Assembly: GCA_946479005.1 (NCBI GenBank)
Contig: CAMLEM010000097.1
Span: forward strand, 1-6,685
Reading direction: 5' to 3'
Source: an uncultured Chitinophagaceae bacterium
Lineage (GTDB): Bacteria > Bacteroidota > Bacteroidia > Chitinophagales > Chitinophagaceae
DNA length: 6,685 nucleotides
A model generated the notes under the pieces. It saw only the letters and a program-made list of their open reading frames with translations, did no database searches and had not been told where the DNA came from. A program made the translations under genes and the position numbers. Of the stretch, positions 1-6,166 are shown in pieces. Each line of letters opens with the position of its first letter. Position 1 is the first letter of the stretch.

Positions 1-67
1 ATCGAACCCCCGGAAATTTGACCACCGGGATTTTGGGTACTTCGATCACAGTCATTTTTACAAACAT
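1..67 (-). CDS. Possible 5' end of an unidentified gene (cut by window edge)
   Basis: Reading the minus strand past the receptor's stop codon, an ATG at 67-65 opens a frame that stays open to the window edge: MFVKMTVIEV followed by PKIPVVKFPGVR, 22 codons. A GAGGAA stretch on the minus strand (77-82) lies 9 bases before this ATG and would make a good ribosome binding site, although this phylum often does not use one. The frame is also open upstream of the ATG, back to a stop inside the end of the receptor gene, so a start further upstream at a GTG (115-113) is possible. It would follow the receptor by about 70 bp on the same strand. The peptide is too short to assign a family, and the open frame could be chance. 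Confidence 0.2.
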   Translation of the reverse strand, partial: MFVKMTVIEVPKIPVVKFPGVR

Positions 68-135
68 CTTCGCGATTTCCTCGCTCAGAACACTTTTAAT
101 GCGAAGGACCTTCACCTCAGGGTGCTGGAGCTTCT

Positions 136-2583
136 TTAATTCCCTGCGCGCTGTCGTTCTTCTTCTGAAGCGGTGGTCCTTTTTCTTGCTCCCTGCACCT
201 TACTGTTTCCAAAGCGGTAGCTGAAGGTGAGATTGGCCACACGGGTCTCCCTGAATGCATGCCATTTCTCAATGTAATTATCGTAAGTGATCACGGCTCG
301 CGGAAGATTTGTCCAGAAGATATCCGTGACATTAAGACGCAATGAACCCTTTCCTTTCAGGATCACTTTTTGAACACCTGCGGCCAGTCCCCACTGAGGA
401 TCAGAAACCATAAAACCATACTGTCCGCCGGAACTATAGTTCGCATTCAGCTCCGCTGCCCACCCGTTCTTAAACGTAAATGAGTTATTGGTACGGATAT
501 CGGCGACGGGTTTCCCATCGTCGAGACTGGTACCGCCCAGTTCACCATTGAAATGATTATAAAAAACATTGATGTTGTTGATCATATTCCACCATTTATT
601 GATCCTGACCGGGGCTGACACGGTCAGCCCGAAATAATCTGAGGATTCAAGGTTGATCGGTATCTGTACTGTAACATTCTCATCCGATGGAATGGAGGGG
701 AAAACATCTTTGAAGCGCGCGATCGCGATGTTCTGATTATTGATAGTATGGCTATAACCGAGCGTAAAGTTCAGGCTCTTCAGGGTGTAGCTTAGCTCGT
801 ACGACCAGGTAAGCTGTGGTAAAAGCCCGGGCCTTCCGGTAGCGTAAGTCGTCGGGTCGATCAGGAATAGGAAGGGATTCAGCTGACCGTAGCCCGGCCG
901 GTCAATACGGCGGCTCACAGACACTCCCAATGTTTTTTCATCGGAGATCTTATAATTGAAAAAAGCACTGGGAAAAAGCTGGAAATAGCTTGAATCGAAA
1001 TGGACATCTCCCATCCGCTGATAGGTTTCCACGATCGTTTGCTCTCCCCTCAACCCGAGCTGGAAACTGAACTTCTTCAGGTCCTGGCTATAGTTCAGGT
1101 ACCCGGCATTGTTCTTCTCCTCGTAAAGAAAATGGTTTGTCTTATTTACATCCACCTGCGGTGATCCATTGCTCATATCAAAGAACTGGGCATCATTATC
1201 GGCCTTCACTGCACTGGTCTTCATTCCCAGTTCAAGGCGGGCGCCATTCTTAAAGGGATTCACATAGTCTACCCTCGCTGTTTTAAAGCTCAGTTTTCCA
1301 TCCTGGTCGCCGTCCAATATGTAATTCGGCTGCAGGAAAGATCCATCCATCTTAAAATATCGCGTTGAATTCCTGGAAAGTGAATGAGACCTGTAATTTC
1401 CATAATCCACATCGGCGGTGAGTTCCTTACCGGCACTGTCGAAACGGTGTTTGAAATTTATATTGGCCACGATGTTCTCATTATGATCATCATTCGTGGC
1501 GATGGAGGAAAAGCTGCTGACCTGCTGATGAGAGGCGTTGATCACTTTTGAATCATTGTCGGAATGGCGGTCGATCTCATTAAAGTTTCCATTCACCACG
1601 AAGCCGAGGATCGTTTTTGCATTGGGAAAGAAATCCATTCCCAACCGGGCGGCGTTCGAGGAAAAACCGAATTTTGAATAGTTGTCTTTGAGATCGCCTC
1701 CATTATAAACGCCGTTGTTATAAAAATTCCGGTCAAGGATCAGGTGGTTCAGCCCCTCCCGGTAGGCGTAATTGTAATTCCCGAAAATATTCACTTTACG
1801 GTTGCGATAATTGAATGTTGAGCCTGCGTTGGCCTTTGGATACTTACCCTGTCCATATCCCGCTGTAAATGTGCCATTGGTGCCAAAGCGCTGGTCCTTT
1901 TTCATCCGGATATCAATGATCCCTGAATTTCCTGCAGCATCATATTTCGCGGAAGGATTGGTAATGATCTCGATCCTTTCGATTGCTGCCGAGGGAAGTC
2001 CCCTGAGGTAATTGGCCAGGTCGGTCCCCGACATAGCCGTTGGTTTCCCGTCGATCATAATGATCACCCCCGAACGGCCCCGCAGGCTGATCACATCGTT
2101 ATTATCGATCAGTACACCGGGTGATCTTTCAAGCACATCGATGGCGGAACTGCCCGCGCTTACGATGCTATTTTCAACATTGACGACGATACGGTCGGTG
2201 AGCTTCTGAATAAAGGGCTTGCGGGCAGTGATTGTGACACCCGCAAGGGAAGATGCGGCCAGGCTTAACCTGATTGGGGGGAGAGTGACCTCCAGGTTCG
2301 CATCACCTATCACAAATACATCACTGAACCCGGCACCGTAATTTACCATCGTGGCGCGTACCAAATATTCGCCGGCAGGAATGTTCCCGATCTCGGCGAG
2401 TCCATTCTTATCAGTGAGCGCTGTCCGGGCGATCGCGGAATCCTGTCGCTTCAGAAGTTCGACCGTTACGGATTCCAGGCCCGCATTCTGATCGTTCTTC
2501 ACTTCTACGCTGAGCCGCCCCTTTTGAGAAACCGCCAAAAAGGAGATCACCAGGCCCGCCAATAACATCGTCATCCTACGCAT
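136..2583 (-). CDS. TonB-dependent receptor, outer-membrane beta-barrel family
   Basis: Predicted outer-membrane active transporter of 815 residues that would take up a ligand using TonB/ExbBD energy; the ligand cannot be told from sequence. The start at 2583 (MRRMTMLLAG) gives a clean signal peptide with cleavage near residue 20. The open frame reaches 2712, but the extra 43 residues are basic, would precede the signal peptide and are rejected. Order of parts: a carboxypeptidase-regulatory-like beta-sandwich at about 22-110 (DKNGLAEIGNIPAGEYLVRA), a plug at about 115-230 with SPGVLIDNND near 154 and NPSAKYDAAGNSGIIDI near 209, then a long barrel to the C-terminus. The last strand (NLTFSYRFGN) is followed by a short charged tail, a pattern I associate with this subfamily. 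The plug motifs fit the Bacteroidota OMP_b-brl_3 receptors rather than SusC; no SusD partner adjoins it. It is transcribed divergently from the membrane protein gene at 2745, across 161 bp with no clear -7 box on this strand. Confidence 0.9.
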   Translation of the reverse strand: MRRMTMLLAGLVISFLAVSQKGRLSVEVKNDQNAGLESVTVELLKRQDSAIARTALTDKNGLAEIGNIPAGEYLVRATMVNYGAGFSDVFVIGDANLEVTLPPIRLSLAASSLAGVTITARKPFIQKLTDRIVVNVENSIVSAGSSAIDVLERSPGVLIDNNDVISLRGRSGVIIMIDGKPTAMSGTDLANYLRGLPSAAIERIEIITNPSAKYDAAGNSGIIDIRMKKDQRFGTNGTFTAGYGQGKYPKANAGSTFNYRNRKVNIFGNYNYAYREGLNHLILDRNFYNNGVYNGGDLKDNYSKFGFSSNAARLGMDFFPNAKTILGFVVNGNFNEIDRHSDNDSKVINASHQQVSSFSSIATNDDHNENIVANINFKHRFDSAGKELTADVDYGNYRSHSLSRNSTRYFKMDGSFLQPNYILDGDQDGKLSFKTARVDYVNPFKNGARLELGMKTSAVKADNDAQFFDMSNGSPQVDVNKTNHFLYEEKNNAGYLNYSQDLKKFSFQLGLRGEQTIVETYQRMGDVHFDSSYFQLFPSAFFNYKISDEKTLGVSVSRRIDRPGYGQLNPFLFLIDPTTYATGRPGLLPQLTWSYELSYTLKSLNFTLGYSHTINNQNIAIARFKDVFPSIPSDENVTVQIPINLESSDYFGLTVSAPVRINKWWNMINNINVFYNHFNGELGGTSLDDGKPVADIRTNNSFTFKNGWAAELNANYSSGGQYGFMVSDPQWGLAAGVQKVILKGKGSLRLNVTDIFWTNLPRAVITYDNYIEKWHAFRETRVANLTFSYRFGNSKVQGARKRTTASEEERQRAGN

Positions 2584-2731
2584 AATTGGAATTTTCCCAA
2601 AAATCAATTCTTTTAAAGAAAAAAAAGGTCGCTCTCTATACCGGCAGCGGCCCCCTGTTTTAAATGGGCCTGCCCGCCACGGAACCTGTCCGATTTTTAC
2701 ATCCCTCCCCATCGTGCGGCCTTTTCTTACC

Positions 2732-2739
2732 TACATTTG
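2732..2739 (+). promoter_or_regulatory. Putative -7 box (TACATTTG) of the 2745 gene
   Basis: TACATTTG is an exact match to the Bacteroidota -7 consensus TAnnTTTG. No convincing -33 TTTG or TTG sits 18-21 bp upstream. Only five bases (GGCCA) separate the box from the ATG at 2745, so transcription would begin at or next to the start codon and the message would be leaderless or nearly so. The call rests on the consensus match and the position. Confidence 0.5.
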
Positions 2740-2744
2740 GGCCA

Positions 2745-3272
2745 ATGGAGAATTTTTTTGCATACCTGGAACGGCTGGAACTTCTCGGATTTTTTAGCGG
2801 CTACCCGCTGCTCTTTGCCGTCATTCTTTCCCTCGCAGGCGGAAGGGAAAAAAGAAATTCCACCGGGAAAAGGCTGATACGATCTCTCCCTTATGCATAC
2901 GCCCTTACAGGTACTTCCTACGCGGCGATGGTCCTCTTCAATGCCTGGCCGCAAATTGACGGGACACTCATTTCCGGATTGCAGGAACCCTGGTTGAGGA
3001 TCTGGGCCCTGTTGAGCCTCCTGTTCTGGCTCCCGCTATTTTCCAGGTACCCCATACTGAGCCTTCTCCACAGTCTTATATTTTTCTTCTTTCTCGTTAG
3101 TGACCTGTTTTTCTTTGCCCGCGGACGCATACATAAAGATGTAATCCGCAACGATATGAAGATATATGGCGATAGCCTCCTCATCCTGCTGGCAGCCTTC
3201 ACTTTCATTTTCATCCTCTTAACGCTCGTGGCAAGGTTCCGGGAATCACAGCGCAGTGAACGAACCCCCTAA
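2745..3272 (+). CDS. Small integral membrane protein of unknown function (about five helices)
   Basis: A 175-residue protein I do not recognise. Hydrophobic segments fall near residues 12-31, 48-67, 83-100, 103-124 and 144-164, so five inner-membrane helices are likely. The third and fourth are joined by a very short turn (SRYP), and the fourth is phenylalanine-rich. A basic loop (residues 34-46, REKRNSTGKR) and a basic C-terminal tail (ARFRESQRSERTP) suggest cytoplasmic sides by the positive-inside rule. The only charged patch between helices four and five is ARGRIHKDVIRNDMKIYGD. No catalytic or metal-binding motif is visible. The start at 2745 is preferred to 2664 because the 27 extra residues would cover the -7 box at 2732-2739 and begin inside the divergent intergenic region. 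It is divergent from the receptor gene and 114 bp ahead of the YceI operon, which has its own promoter, so it is probably a single-gene unit. A shared function with its neighbours is not shown. Confidence 0.75.
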   Translation: MENFFAYLERLELLGFFSGYPLLFAVILSLAGGREKRNSTGKRLIRSLPYAYALTGTSYAAMVLFNAWPQIDGTLISGLQEPWLRIWALLSLLFWLPLFSRYPILSLLHSLIFFFFLVSDLFFFARGRIHKDVIRNDMKIYGDSLLILLAAFTFIFILLTLVARFRESQRSERTP

Positions 3273-3283
3273 GCCGGGCAGGA

Positions 3284-3297
3284 TTGATTTCACTCAT
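3284..3297 (+). promoter_or_regulatory. Putative Crp/Fnr-type operator (TTGA-N6-TCAT)
   Basis: The sequence TTGATTTCACTCAT has half-sites TTGA and TCAT separated by six bases, the geometry of Crp/Fnr-superfamily sites (Fnr consensus TTGAT-N4-ATCAA). Its centre lies about 50 bp before the GATACATTTA box of the YceI operon, so about -64 relative to the likely transcription start, where a class I activator would bind. A similar site stands at the same distance before the cytochrome gene at 6276. The match is short; confidence comes from the repeated arrangement, not the site alone. Confidence 0.42.
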
Positions 3298-3342
3298 AAA
3301 GGCCGTTGAGGCGCATCATAGAGTCCTGGAGTGACTCACAGA

Positions 3343-3350
3343 TACATTTA
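3343..3350 (+). promoter_or_regulatory. Putative -7 box (TACATTTA) of the YceI operon
   Basis: TACATTTA matches TAnnTTTG at all positions but the last. It lies 36 bp before the ATG at 3387, leaving a leader of roughly 30 bases that is A/T-rich. No good -33 TTTG is seen at the expected spacing, which fits a promoter needing an activator. The ten bases GATACATTTA differ in one position from GATACTTTTA in front of the cytochrome gene at 6276. Confidence 0.45.
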
Positions 3351-3386
3351 CACCGTTAAAAAATTATTTCCAACAAATTGTTCGTT

Positions 3387-4178
3387 ATGAAACTGCTTAA
3401 TAATAAAACCTTCCTTGTGCTGGTTGCCCTGATCAGTATTGTCGGCTACATCGTGAGTTGTACGCACGATGACGAGTTGGTAGCTCCATCAAGCGGCGGA
3501 AAGATCACCCGGGGAACAAATGTTCACCTCCCGGGGAATCTCACTACCGGAAACCCTAACGAGTGGAACTTTGATAAAACCCATTCCAGCGTTCTCTGGT
3601 CAACCAATTATGTAGGCGCTGCCGGCCTGTTGACCGGAAGATTCAATCAATTCGGACTTCACGATGTGACGCCTGCAAAAATGCTGAATTACGTTACGAC
3701 CGGGCAGCCTCTTCCTGACACTTCCTGGGCCTTCTATGAGAATGAGCCGAACAAAACCTATTTCAATGGCTATGTACAGATCAATACTTCCAATACCGGT
3801 GAGCCCGGACGCGATGCCGGCTGCAATATCTCCGGTATGGGAACTACTGCCATTGTAAACGGAACACAAAACCTGACTGTCACCAACCTGGCCAAGATCC
3901 AGACCACCGAGGTTAAGTTCGACCCCGCCAGCGCCGCTTACCTGGTTACCCTGAATATGACCTGGCAGGGAAAACTTAGTGCGCCCCTCACCAAATCATA
4001 TGTTGGTAAGCTGACCTACATTCCGCGCGCAACGGTCCAATTCGGCAGTGGCTCGGCCTATGATGTTTTCGGTCTGCAATTGAAATTCCAGTTTAACTGC
4101 AGGGATTTCGGAATTACCAGCACCAATATCTCTGATAAAATTGAGATCGAGTGCAACATCAACTTTAATAACAAGTGA
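3387..4178 (+). CDS. YceI-family lipoprotein, probably surface-exposed
   Basis: A 263-residue lipoprotein whose residues 60-261 read as a YceI-like domain, a lipocalin-like barrel known in other members to bind polyisoprenoid or ubiquinone-type lipids. Recognisable landmarks are FDKTHSSVLWST at 62-73, the INTSNTGEPGRD segment at 132-143 (compare the family's substitution-tolerant 'TG...RD' region), GKLTYIP at 207-213, and RDFGITSTNISDKIEIE at 239-255. The signal peptide ends in the lipobox IVSC with Cys25 as the lipidation site. The following THDDEL is acidic, like the lipoprotein export signal that sends Bacteroidota lipoproteins to the cell surface. ATG 3387 is chosen over an upstream TTG in frame (3378) because it begins directly with the signal peptide. 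It is the first gene of an operon with the CX4CH lipoprotein and the DUF5777 barrel, 25 bp before the next ATG. Bound ligand and physiological role are inferred from the family; an electron-transfer or quinone-related role fits the neighbours. Confidence 0.8.
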   Translation: MKLLNNKTFLVLVALISIVGYIVSCTHDDELVAPSSGGKITRGTNVHLPGNLTTGNPNEWNFDKTHSSVLWSTNYVGAAGLLTGRFNQFGLHDVTPAKMLNYVTTGQPLPDTSWAFYENEPNKTYFNGYVQINTSNTGEPGRDAGCNISGMGTTAIVNGTQNLTVTNLAKIQTTEVKFDPASAAYLVTLNMTWQGKLSAPLTKSYVGKLTYIPRATVQFGSGSAYDVFGLQLKFQFNCRDFGITSTNISDKIEIECNINFNNK

Positions 4179-4203
4179 GGGTTCACGGCTAAATCAACAC
4201 AAA

Positions 4204-4581
4204 ATGAAAACGTATTTTAAATCGGCCATTCTCCTCCTGGTCATTTCGATGGGTTTGACTTCCTGTTACAAGGATGTGATCAGCCCTGAATCGGATCCCG
4301 ACGGGCCGCCCCAGTTCGTGAGCTTCAAAACCGATCTGAAGCCCGTATTCCATACGAAATGCGCTCTTTCTGGTTGTCACGTTTCCGGCGCTCATAAGCC
4401 GTATTTGAATGAGGAGGTCTCCTACCAGGAGATCGTGAACGGAGGTTTCGTAAATATCCTGATACCAAAGGAAAGCATCCTCTACAAAATGGTCAACGGA
4501 GGTATGGCGGAGTATATCCCCTCAAAATCTGACAGGCAAAAAGTGTTTGACTGGATCAGGAACGGGGCTCCGAATAACTAA
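4204..4581 (+). CDS. Small lipoprotein with CX4CH haem-type motif, cytochrome c-like
   Basis: A 125-residue lipoprotein. The signal peptide (MKTYFKSAIL...) ends in the lipobox LTSC with Cys21 lipidated, followed by YKDVISPESD. The mature part is a short cytochrome c-like domain: FKTDLKPVFHTKCALSGCHV carries Cys53, Cys58 and His59, a CX4CH motif instead of the usual CXXCH, and the C-terminus SDRQKVFDWIRNGAPNN (109-125) resembles the closing helix of small planctomycete-type and Bacteroidota cytochrome c domains. CX4CH is known to bind haem in tetrahaem cytochrome c3, so a covalent haem is plausible but unproven. Met96 or Met101 (YKMVNGGMAEY) could be the distal ligand. The start at 4204 is preferred over an in-frame ATG at 4141, which would overlap the YceI gene and bury the signal peptide. 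It lies 25 bp after the YceI stop and 21 bp before the barrel gene. It could also be a haem-free domain held by a disulfide. Confidence 0.75.
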   Translation: MKTYFKSAILLLVISMGLTSCYKDVISPESDPDGPPQFVSFKTDLKPVFHTKCALSGCHVSGAHKPYLNEEVSYQEIVNGGFVNILIPKESILYKMVNGGMAEYIPSKSDRQKVFDWIRNGAPNN

Positions 4582-4602
4582 TGAGATCTTAAAAAAACTA
4601 AA

Positions 4603-5589
4603 ATGAAACAGTTACAGTCAACTGCAAATAAATGGATGCTCTTCTTCTGCATCTGCGCTTGCCTGGTTTTGACCCAGACTGTGTCGGCGCAGGACGATAC
4701 CACGGGAATCAACCAGGTGCCTGAAGAAGAAGAAGCTCCGGTCGCAACCAAAAACAAACCCGTAAAGAATACCTTCCAGAGTGTCTGGATCATTGACAAT
4801 CAAACCGTGATGGTGCCGGTGAAGGGAACCTTCGAAATGGATATTATGCACCGGTTCGGGACCATTGACAAAGGCTATGAGGATTTCTGGGGATTCTTTG
4901 CACCCTCGAACATCCGACTGGGATTCAGTTACGTTCCCATCAACAGGTTGAATGTCGGCCTGGGGATCACGAAAAGCAATATGCTTTGGGACGGAAGCTT
5001 AAAGTATTCGATCATCACCCAAACGCCGAAGAAATATCCTGTGAGCGTGACCTATTACGGGAATATGGCCTGGGACACCCGGAAAGATGAGGACGGTTCT
5101 CTTTTCAAATATTATTCTGACCGTTTTTCATTCTTTAACCAGCTTATCATAGCCAGGAAGGTCACTGATAAGTTTTCCATCCAGGTGGCTCCCAGTCACT
5201 CACACCAAAACTCTGTGTACGGGTATTACAAACCCGTTGACAGTGTAACCAAGGTGATCGATAAAGAGATGAAGCACGACCATTTCGCGGTGGCGGTTTC
5301 AGCAAGGTACAAGCTCACCGAGGTAACATCAGTGATGGTAAATTACGATCAGCCTCTGACAAAACACGTCACCGGCAACCCCAACCCCAATGTTTCCTTT
5401 GGACTGGAGTTCAACACAAGCAGTCACTCCTTCCAGGTGTTTATGGGAAATTATTTCTACCTGAATCAACAACGGAATAATTTATTCAACCGGAACAGTC
5501 CTTTTGCTTACACCGATGTCCGGGGCGAAAAGGTTAAGGGCGGTAGATTCCTAATTGGGTTTAACATCACGCGCCTCTGGAATTATTGA
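4603..5589 (+). CDS. DUF5777-type outer-membrane beta-barrel protein
   Basis: A 328-residue protein with a signal peptide cleaved after VSA (residue 29), an acidic linker (EEEE, 41-44), and a mature part made of alternating hydrophobic and aromatic strands, as in outer-membrane barrels. It resembles the Bacteroidota DUF5777 barrel family: FEMDIMHRFG near 77-86, the GYEDFWGFFAPSNIRLGFSY segment at 91-110, RLNVGLGITKSN at 115-126, DGSLKY at 130-135, QLIIARKVTDKFSIQVAPS at 180-198, and a terminal strand GGRFLIGFNITRLWNY at 313-328 ending in an aromatic residue as barrel proteins do. The family has no established function. It is the last gene of the operon with the YceI lipoprotein and the CX4CH lipoprotein, followed 36 bp later by a terminator hairpin. 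Context suggests that it anchors or passes something (substrate, lipid or electrons) through the outer membrane for its two lipoprotein partners; this is inference. Confidence 0.8.
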   Translation: MKQLQSTANKWMLFFCICACLVLTQTVSAQDDTTGINQVPEEEEAPVATKNKPVKNTFQSVWIIDNQTVMVPVKGTFEMDIMHRFGTIDKGYEDFWGFFAPSNIRLGFSYVPINRLNVGLGITKSNMLWDGSLKYSIITQTPKKYPVSVTYYGNMAWDTRKDEDGSLFKYYSDRFSFFNQLIIARKVTDKFSIQVAPSHSHQNSVYGYYKPVDSVTKVIDKEMKHDHFAVAVSARYKLTEVTSVMVNYDQPLTKHVTGNPNPNVSFGLEFNTSSHSFQVFMGNYFYLNQQRNNLFNRNSPFAYTDVRGEKVKGGRFLIGFNITRLWNY

Positions 5590-5595
5590 CAAGGC

Positions 5596-5608
5596 GTGAA
5601 CGATTCAC
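5596..5608. repeat. Perfect inverted repeat GTGAA-CGA-TTCAC
   Basis: Five-base arms GTGAA and TTCAC flank a three-base spacer, seven bases after the barrel gene's stop codon. The arms resemble Crp-type half-sites, but TGA and TCA are five bases apart, not six, so it does not fit the Crp/Fnr spacing of the other two sites. It lies about 58 bp before the putative -7 box of the 5672 gene. It may be an operator or chance; it is too short and lacks a T-run to be a terminator. Confidence 0.3.
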
Positions 5609-5625
5609 AGTAGATGGTTTGAGGT

Positions 5626-5655
5626 AGCCCTGGATCCTTAAAAAGATCCGGGGCT
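5626..5655 (+). terminator. Hairpin terminator of the YceI-barrel operon
   Basis: Arms AGCCCTGGATC (5626-5636) and GATCCGGGGCT (5645-5655) pair over 11 positions, with one T-G wobble, around an eight-base loop CTTAAAAA. The tail that follows (CTGTTTAATTTG) is T-rich but not a long T-run. The hairpin is 36 bp beyond the barrel gene's stop and before the 5672 start, so it should end the three-gene operon and separate it from the lipoprotein gene. Confidence 0.7.
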
Positions 5656-5659
5656 CTGT

Positions 5660-5667
5660 TTAATTTG
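5660..5667 (+). promoter_or_regulatory. Weak -7 box (TTAATTTG) of the 5672 gene
   Basis: TTAATTTG matches TAnnTTTG except at the second position. It begins five bases after the terminator hairpin and ends four bases before the ATG at 5672, so the transcript would be leaderless or nearly so, as proposed for the 2745 gene. No -33 element is seen. Read-through from the operon is the alternative source of transcription. Confidence 0.3.
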
Positions 5668-5671
5668 CAAT

Positions 5672-6163
5672 ATGTACTGCCGGCTGGTCATTATCCTGTT
5701 CTTTTTTCTCCTCCCGGGGATCGCCTGCTGGGATGACGGGGAGAAAGGCGCCTCTCCCACAAAACCCGCTTCAGGGCTTACGGACACCCTGCTGGTCAAA
5801 ACCCGGGGTCTTTTCTTCTACAAGCCGACCGCCGCTCAATTGTCAGCATTGAGGGCCCAGCTCGACAGCAGCCGCTATGAATCCCTTATGCACGACTACG
5901 AATTTATGCTGAAAGCAGCCCTGGCCTTTTCCTCTTCCGCGCCTGAAACCAAAGGGCTTCCGGTAACGGATGCATCAAGGGTCCGTTACCTGTACTTCAG
6001 GATGAACAGGGGCGATACCCTGGTAGATCTCGATGAATTGGGTGATCCCGTAGGCCTGTTCTTCTTTGATCCTCAAAAGGAACCCCGCCTGGTGGATATG
6101 GCAAATATCAGCGCCGAATTGCCTTTTTACTTCAACTCAGCCTCTCCAAAGCAGGCTGACTGA
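5672..6163 (+). CDS. Lipoprotein of unknown function
   Basis: A 163-residue lipoprotein that I do not recognise. The signal peptide (MYCRLVIILFFFLLPGIAC) ends in a lipobox GIAC with Cys19 lipidated, followed by WDDGEKG, an acidic stretch fitting the Bacteroidota surface-export signal. The mature part begins with a low-complexity linker, then a helix-rich stretch (QLSALRAQLDSSRYESLMHD, 56-75), and ends in short strands around RYLYFRMNRGDTLVDLDELG (105-124) and GLFFFDPQKEP (128-138). There is no CXXCH, catalytic motif or repeat. It stands alone between the operon terminator and the cytochrome gene; the Crp/Fnr-like site of the latter begins four bases after its stop codon. The start is the only ATG consistent with the signal peptide. 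A link with the redox genes on either side is suggested only by position. Confidence 0.7.
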   Translation: MYCRLVIILFFFLLPGIACWDDGEKGASPTKPASGLTDTLLVKTRGLFFYKPTAAQLSALRAQLDSSRYESLMHDYEFMLKAALAFSSSAPETKGLPVTDASRVRYLYFRMNRGDTLVDLDELGDPVGLFFFDPQKEPRLVDMANISAELPFYFNSASPKQAD

Positions 6164-6166
6164 AAT

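Noticed and set aside
1..15. T-arm-like GGGGGTTCGAT on the minus strand, suggesting a tRNA
   Set aside because: The preceding 60 minus-strand bases show no D-loop with GG, no anticodon loop with T33 at the right spacing, and no acceptor stem start. The motif is short and also fits a coding frame.
101..111. GAAGG-A-CCTTC inverted repeat after the receptor gene as a terminator
   Set aside because: The one-base loop, short arms and missing T-run do not make a working terminator.
136..2583. SusC-type receptor of a polysaccharide utilisation locus
   Set aside because: The length and plug motifs fit the OMP_b-brl_3 receptor subfamily, and there is no SusD or glycoside hydrolase gene next to it.
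2571..2610. Small palindromes (such as TTGG...CCAA) just before the receptor start as an operator
   Set aside because: The arms are only four bases, imperfect when extended, and the sequence is A/T-rich.
2584..2712. Longer start of the TonB receptor at 2712
   Set aside because: The 43 added residues are basic, would lie in front of a complete signal peptide, and fall in the divergent promoter region.
2664..2744. Longer start of the five-helix membrane protein at 2664
   Set aside because: It would cover an exact TAnnTTTG box, and the added residues do not look like a signal or a helix.
3372..3382. AACAA-A-TTGTT inverted repeat in the leader of the YceI operon
   Set aside because: It is five-base arms in A/T-rich leader sequence, easily expected by chance, with no second copy seen at the other promoters.
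3600..3869. Minus-strand open frames inside the YceI, CX4CH and barrel genes
   Set aside because: They are antisense shadows of well-supported plus-strand genes, with no recognisable protein features.
4141..4203. Longer start of the CX4CH lipoprotein at 4141
   Set aside because: It overlaps the end of the YceI gene and would put 21 residues before an otherwise normal lipoprotein signal peptide.
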